A stretch of DNA of 8,785 nucleotides. Source: CADCWF01 sp903864575 (GTDB taxonomy: Bacteria; Chloroflexota; Chloroflexia; Thermomicrobiales; UBA6265). The notes under the pieces are model-generated. The model was not told the origin of the DNA. It saw only the letters and a list, made by a program, of their open reading frames with translations, and searched no databases. The translations under genes and the position numbers were made by a program. Shown here in pieces: positions 5,939-8,785 of the stretch. Every line of letters starts with the position of its first letter. Within the stretch, counting starts at the first letter, position 1. The DNA is taken from the NCBI GenBank assembly GCA_040376155.1, contig JBEIRG010000175.1, positions 1 to 8,785 on the forward strand, written 5' to 3'.

Positions 5939-8005
5939 TCAGGAGGATACCCTGCCGCCGCCGATGGCGCGATGGCGTGCATCGCGCCTGAGGCACAGGA
6001 GCCCGATGGCGAGGAGCGCCCCGCAACCGGAGAGCGCCCGGGCGAGCCAGTCCAGGAGATCTGTTTCGTAGCGGAGGGAAAGACCGGAACCTGCGAGCAG
6101 GGGTTCGGTCCGCAGTATTCCGGCCGTATCGGAGACGACGGGCGCCGGACTGCCGCCGATCGTCGCCTGCCATCGTGGGAACCACGCTTGCGCGACCGTG
6201 GCGACGCCATCGTGGCGCATGACGGCATCGATGTGCCCGTTCCTGTAGGTGACATCCGCGGCTGGCACGGAGTCACCGCTGGTCACGAGCGGGATGGCGT
6301 CGGCCACCGTCCAGGTTCGGTAGGCGGCATCTGCATTTGCAACAGGCCGCATCCATGGGCGGCGGGCTGCGGCATTCGCGAACTCCGCAGTCGCGACCAC
6401 CGCCCCGATCCCGTGGGCCCGCAGATAGGACGCATCAAGCGCGAGTTGCGGTTTCGGGTAGGAGTGGCCACCTGCAAACGCATATCCCGGCGGACCGTCG
6501 TGGTTGGAGCGCCAGAACCAGAGCCAGTTGTCGTACAGGAATGGCCGGTCGCTCCAGAGGGGCGCCCAGAGTTGCTGGTGCCACGAGAGATTGGAGCCGA
6601 GGACAAGGATGGCGGTTCCCGGCGGGGCGGCTGCGTCCGCCGCGATGACGGCGGCTTCGAGATCAGCCTGGGAGGAGACACCGGATCGCGCGACGGCATA
6701 CAACCCGCGATCAGGCGCCTCAGGTGGTCCCGGCAGCGGAATGGCTGCTCCACCGGGACGGAGCCAGAACAGGACGACTGCGGCCGCCAGCACGACCAGC
6801 ACGGCGGTCGCAATCTCCGCCGCCCAGCGACGCGTTCGGGCCAACGCTCCGACGATCCACCATGCGCCGATGGCTCCCAGCCAGAACATCAGCGAGCGCT
6901 GGAATGGCATCAACCGGGTTGCTTCGAGTTGGGAGATCGTCTCGGGCAGCAGGATCGCGGCGCCGGTAAGCAGGCTGTAGAGCAACAGCGTGAATGCCAT
7001 CGCTCGGGAGGTCGGCAAGGCGTCCGGCGAACCGCCGGGGGCCAATGGCCGGGTTGTGACGGGAGCGCCAACCGCGACGGCCAGCCCCACCGCCGAGAGC
7101 AGGGCGATCGGCAGCCACACCGCCGTCGCCGCCGACGCGAGCCACTCGCCGATGGTCTCGTACCCGCTGTAATGCAGGAATTCGTAGTACCGGGAAAAGC
7201 GCGCGAGCGAGAGCAGCTCCGGCGCAGCCAGCAGCGCCATCCCTGCCCCGGAGAGGGTCAGCCTCAGCAGGAGAGCGCCGAGCGGCACGGGCCAGCGGAC
7301 GGGGAGCAGGGCGGCCAGCAGGACGCCGCCGAACATTGCTGCAAGCGCGAAGGAGGAGCGCGGATTCGTCAGCAGTGCCACGCTTCCAGCGGCGATGGCG
7401 AGCGCGCCATCGACCCGATTCCCGGTGCGCGCCCAGCCAGTCAGCCAGACCAGCGCGAGCAGTTGCCACGCGGCGCCCGCCACGTTGGTGACAAGACCCC
7501 ACTGGACCAGTTCGGTATAGCCGCCATGCCACCATGCGCCGGGGATGACGACCTGGCCGGCAAACGCGAGGAACGCGACCGTTGTGGGCAGGCGGTCCCG
7601 TCTGGCGGCCAACCAGAACCCCAGTCCCGGCAGCGCGAAGACGGCGGCAACCATCGCGCCGTGCGCCCAGCCAATGGGAAGGCGACCAAACGCCGCGACC
7701 CAGAAGGCGACGGTGAGCGCCTGTGCACCGAAGGGGTAGAACTCGGCGGGATACCCCTGTTGGTGCGACCCGACCCAGCGAAGCGGCTCGCCTGCCGACC
7801 ATGAGCGCCGGAGCAGTTCGGCGCGTGCGATGTGAAACGGGTGGTCGACCCCGGCGAGCGCATTGGGAATCGACACCTGCCCTGCTGAACCTTCGACCGT
7901 CGTCCACGGATCGAAGACGCCGATGCGCCACGCGGCGAACAGGGCGAGCGCGATCATGGCTGCCGTTGCAAATCGTCCGCCGGTCCGCTGGTCAGTCGCC
8001 CTCAT
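5939..8005 (-). CDS. Polytopic membrane protein, YfhO / PTPS-related type, with large extracytoplasmic domain
   Basis: This 688-residue integral membrane protein has roughly a dozen hydrophobic segments between 14 and 413, starting with TM1 at 14-30. An outside domain of about 230 residues (415-645) follows, then a last helix (about 652-672) and a basic tail. DHPFH (54-58) in the first extracytoplasmic loop and GYPAEFYPFG (84-93) match the pattern of 6-pyruvoyl-tetrahydropterin-synthase-related membrane proteins, which share a GT-C glycosyltransferase-like architecture. AWFPRWQATIGG (607-618), with the later PLLAGSGLSLRYE (635-647), resembles the end of YfhO-type proteins. A role in transferring sugars from lipid carriers is plausible but inferred. 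GAGG lies 7 nt before the ATG. The start overlaps the preceding small gene by 14 nt, so the two are probably co-translated. Despite the family name, no pterin enzyme domain is seen. Confidence 0.82.
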   Translation of the reverse strand: MRATDQRTGGRFATAAMIALALFAAWRIGVFDPWTTVEGSAGQVSIPNALAGVDHPFHIARAELLRRSWSAGEPLRWVGSHQQGYPAEFYPFGAQALTVAFWVAAFGRLPIGWAHGAMVAAVFALPGLGFWLAARRDRLPTTVAFLAFAGQVVIPGAWWHGGYTELVQWGLVTNVAGAAWQLLALVWLTGWARTGNRVDGALAIAAGSVALLTNPRSSFALAAMFGGVLLAALLPVRWPVPLGALLLRLTLSGAGMALLAAPELLSLARFSRYYEFLHYSGYETIGEWLASAATAVWLPIALLSAVGLAVAVGAPVTTRPLAPGGSPDALPTSRAMAFTLLLYSLLTGAAILLPETISQLEATRLMPFQRSLMFWLGAIGAWWIVGALARTRRWAAEIATAVLVVLAAAVVLFWLRPGGAAIPLPGPPEAPDRGLYAVARSGVSSQADLEAAVIAADAAAPPGTAILVLGSNLSWHQQLWAPLWSDRPFLYDNWLWFWRSNHDGPPGYAFAGGHSYPKPQLALDASYLRAHGIGAVVATAEFANAAARRPWMRPVANADAAYRTWTVADAIPLVTSGDSVPAADVTYRNGHIDAVMRHDGVATVAQAWFPRWQATIGGSPAPVVSDTAGILRTEPLLAGSGLSLRYETDLLDWLARALSGCGALLAIGLLCLRRDARHRAIGGGRVSS

Positions 8006-8276
8006 CGGCGGGCCTCATTGCATACCAGATGAGCGCCAGCGTCGCGAGCAGCGCGATCGCCGCGCTTGACCAGGCGAACGTCCGCCATCCGCCGGAGATG
8101 CCGACGGTAGCCATGGCGGCGTCTGCCGATTCGATGATCGCGGCCACGCGTTGGCGCGTTCCGGTCTGAATGCCCACCCCGACCGTGACCTGGCCGAACA
8201 GCAGGAACGCGACAAGGCCGAGCGAAAACGCGCTCGCGATGCCGACTCGCACCAGGCGTCCGATGGCGGGCGTCAT
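7992..8276 (-). CDS. Small two-helix membrane protein of unknown function
   Basis: This is a 94-residue protein. TM1 spans about 12-34 and TM2 about 68-87, joined by a polar loop of about 33 residues (35-67). The basic N-terminus and the short tail MRPADEGD suggest both ends are inside and the loop is outside. I recognise no family. The ATG at 8276 shares one base with the upstream TGA. The GTG one codon earlier (8279) would overlap by GTGA, and with GGAG 7 nt before it is an equally plausible start. The frame continues upstream as a shadow of the preceding gene and was cut back to this start. Overlap with both neighbours suggests a small partner subunit of the flanking membrane proteins. Confidence 0.7.
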   Translation of the reverse strand: MTPAIGRLVRVGIASAFSLGLVAFLLFGQVTVGVGIQTGTRQRVAAIIESADAAMATVGISGGWRTFAWSSAAIALLATLALIWYAMRPADEGD

Positions 8277-8785
8277 CACTGGGCGGCTCCATCGAACGCG
8301 CCGAAGTCGAGGTTGTCGGGCACTGGCTCGCCGAGGGGTTGGCCGGTGAGCCACGGCATCTCGTCCGTCTGGTTCCGCTGGAACGGCAGTACGTACGCGG
8401 CGAAGAGCCAAACATTCAGCGCCAGCATGGCGGCGATCGCCACGGCCGGCCCCCACGCCCTGAATCGGGGAGGACACGCCGTCCGAAGCCCGAGGGCCGC
8501 AAGCATGGCAGCGGCGGCGGCAACCGGAAACAGGTATCTCGATTGGGTCAGGGCGAATCGGGTGCCAAACTGCAGAACAGCGAGATAGGCAGCCAGGCAC
8601 GCCGCCAGCAGCACGAACAACGCCTGCTTCTGCCAGTGTTCCGGGCGCTCCACGGGGTCGGTCGGATCGCCGATGCCGCGCGCGAGGAGGACCGCGTAGA
8701 GGTAGAGTCCCGCGAGGCAGATGACCGAACCGATGCCGATCGCGCCAAGCGTGCCCAGACCGAGCGGCATCATCCGCCAGCCATA
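8276..8785 (-). CDS. C-terminal part of polytopic membrane protein, possibly a GT-C glycosyltransferase (5' end outside window)
   Basis: The frame is open to the right edge, and 169 residues to the stop are visible. A start at an internal ATG (8773) is possible, but the codons before it are also open and the fragment looks like the end of a larger protein. Hydrophobic segments lie at about 9-34, 54-72, 84-100 and 112-134. Between them is TQSRYLFPV (80-88): an R-Y-L-F-P at the start of a helix, followed by a helix ending in Leu-Pro-Phe, is typical of the C-terminal end of GT-C-type glycosyltransferases and DUF2142-like proteins. The last 35 residues are soluble. It is transcribed with the small membrane protein and the 688-residue protein, its stop overlapping the next start. 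Donor and acceptor cannot be told from this part. Confidence 0.7.
   Translation of the reverse strand, partial: YGWRMMPLGLGTLGAIGIGSVICLAGLYLYAVLLARGIGDPTDPVERPEHWQKQALFVLLAACLAAYLAVLQFGTRFALTQSRYLFPVAAAAAMLAALGLRTACPPRFRAWGPAVAIAAMLALNVWLFAAYVLPFQRNQTDEMPWLTGQPLGEPVPDNLDFGAFDGAAQ

Noticed and set aside
5884..6276. Upstream extension of the 405-residue protein to an ATG at 6276
   Set aside because: This part overlaps the end of the membrane-protein gene in another frame and has shadow-like Ser/Pro/Arg-rich composition. The protein-like sequence begins at about 5883.
5396..7804. 802-codon plus-strand open frame, the longest in the window
   Set aside because: It runs antisense across two well-supported genes, its product is an Arg/Gly/Pro/Gln-rich low-complexity shadow without domains, and it has no ribosome binding site. 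Long antisense frames are common in GC-rich coding DNA.
8279..8600. Upstream extension of the small membrane protein to an ATG at 8600
   Set aside because: It overlaps the GT-C-like gene out of frame and has Arg/Cys-rich shadow composition. The overlap start at 8276 (or GTG 8279) fits the operon.
1..8785. CRISPR arrays, tRNA or rRNA genes, mobile elements
   Set aside because: I saw no regularly spaced repeats, cloverleaf-like sequences, rRNA segments, transposase or integrase motifs on either strand.

Overview
The window is GC-rich bacterial chromosome. Every gene I can support lies on the minus strand, so the genes read from right to left. The best guess for the host is a Chloroflexota bacterium, perhaps an uncultured Thermomicrobiales relative. 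Two things point there: a helicase-loading set of DnaB, a DnaD-domain protein and a DnaC/DnaI-type ATPase, and an exported protein with an RFD...RR N-terminus, a cysteine-rich module and NHL repeats. The placement is inference from gene content, since there is no rRNA or other marker here.

Layout in the direction of transcription. (1) 8785-5939 is a tight membrane-protein cluster: the C-terminal part of a polytopic, probably GT-C-like protein cut by the right edge, a 94-residue two-helix membrane protein, and a 688-residue polytopic protein with a large extracytoplasmic domain (YfhO / 6-pyruvoyl-tetrahydropterin-synthase-related type). Stop and start codons overlap at both junctions. (2) 5883-4666 encodes a 405-residue soluble protein of unknown function with a PD...DAK signature like that of PD-(D/E)XK nucleases. 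(3) 4586-3876 encodes an RraA-family protein (aldolase/decarboxylase fold), separated from the previous gene by a GC-rich perfect hairpin. (4) 3747-944 is a replication-initiation operon: replicative helicase DnaB, a DnaD-domain protein starting inside the dnaB stop codon (GTGA), and the helicase loader ATPase 15 nt later. A plausible extended -10 promoter precedes dnaB. (5) 943-642 is a gene-free gap of about 300 bp with several inverted repeats. (6) 641 to the left edge holds the N-terminal 213 residues of an exported protein with 22 cysteines in 108 residues, entering an NHL beta-propeller at the cut.

The DnaB/DnaD/DnaC proteins probably act together to load the replicative helicase. The membrane cluster probably acts in cell-envelope glycan or lipid-linked sugar chemistry. 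The RraA and PD...DAK genes have no obvious functional tie to either group. I saw no CRISPR array, tRNA, rRNA, transposase or integrase. The most novel-looking items are the candidate nuclease-like protein, the cysteine-rich NHL protein and the small membrane protein. None of them amounts to a demonstrated new system.
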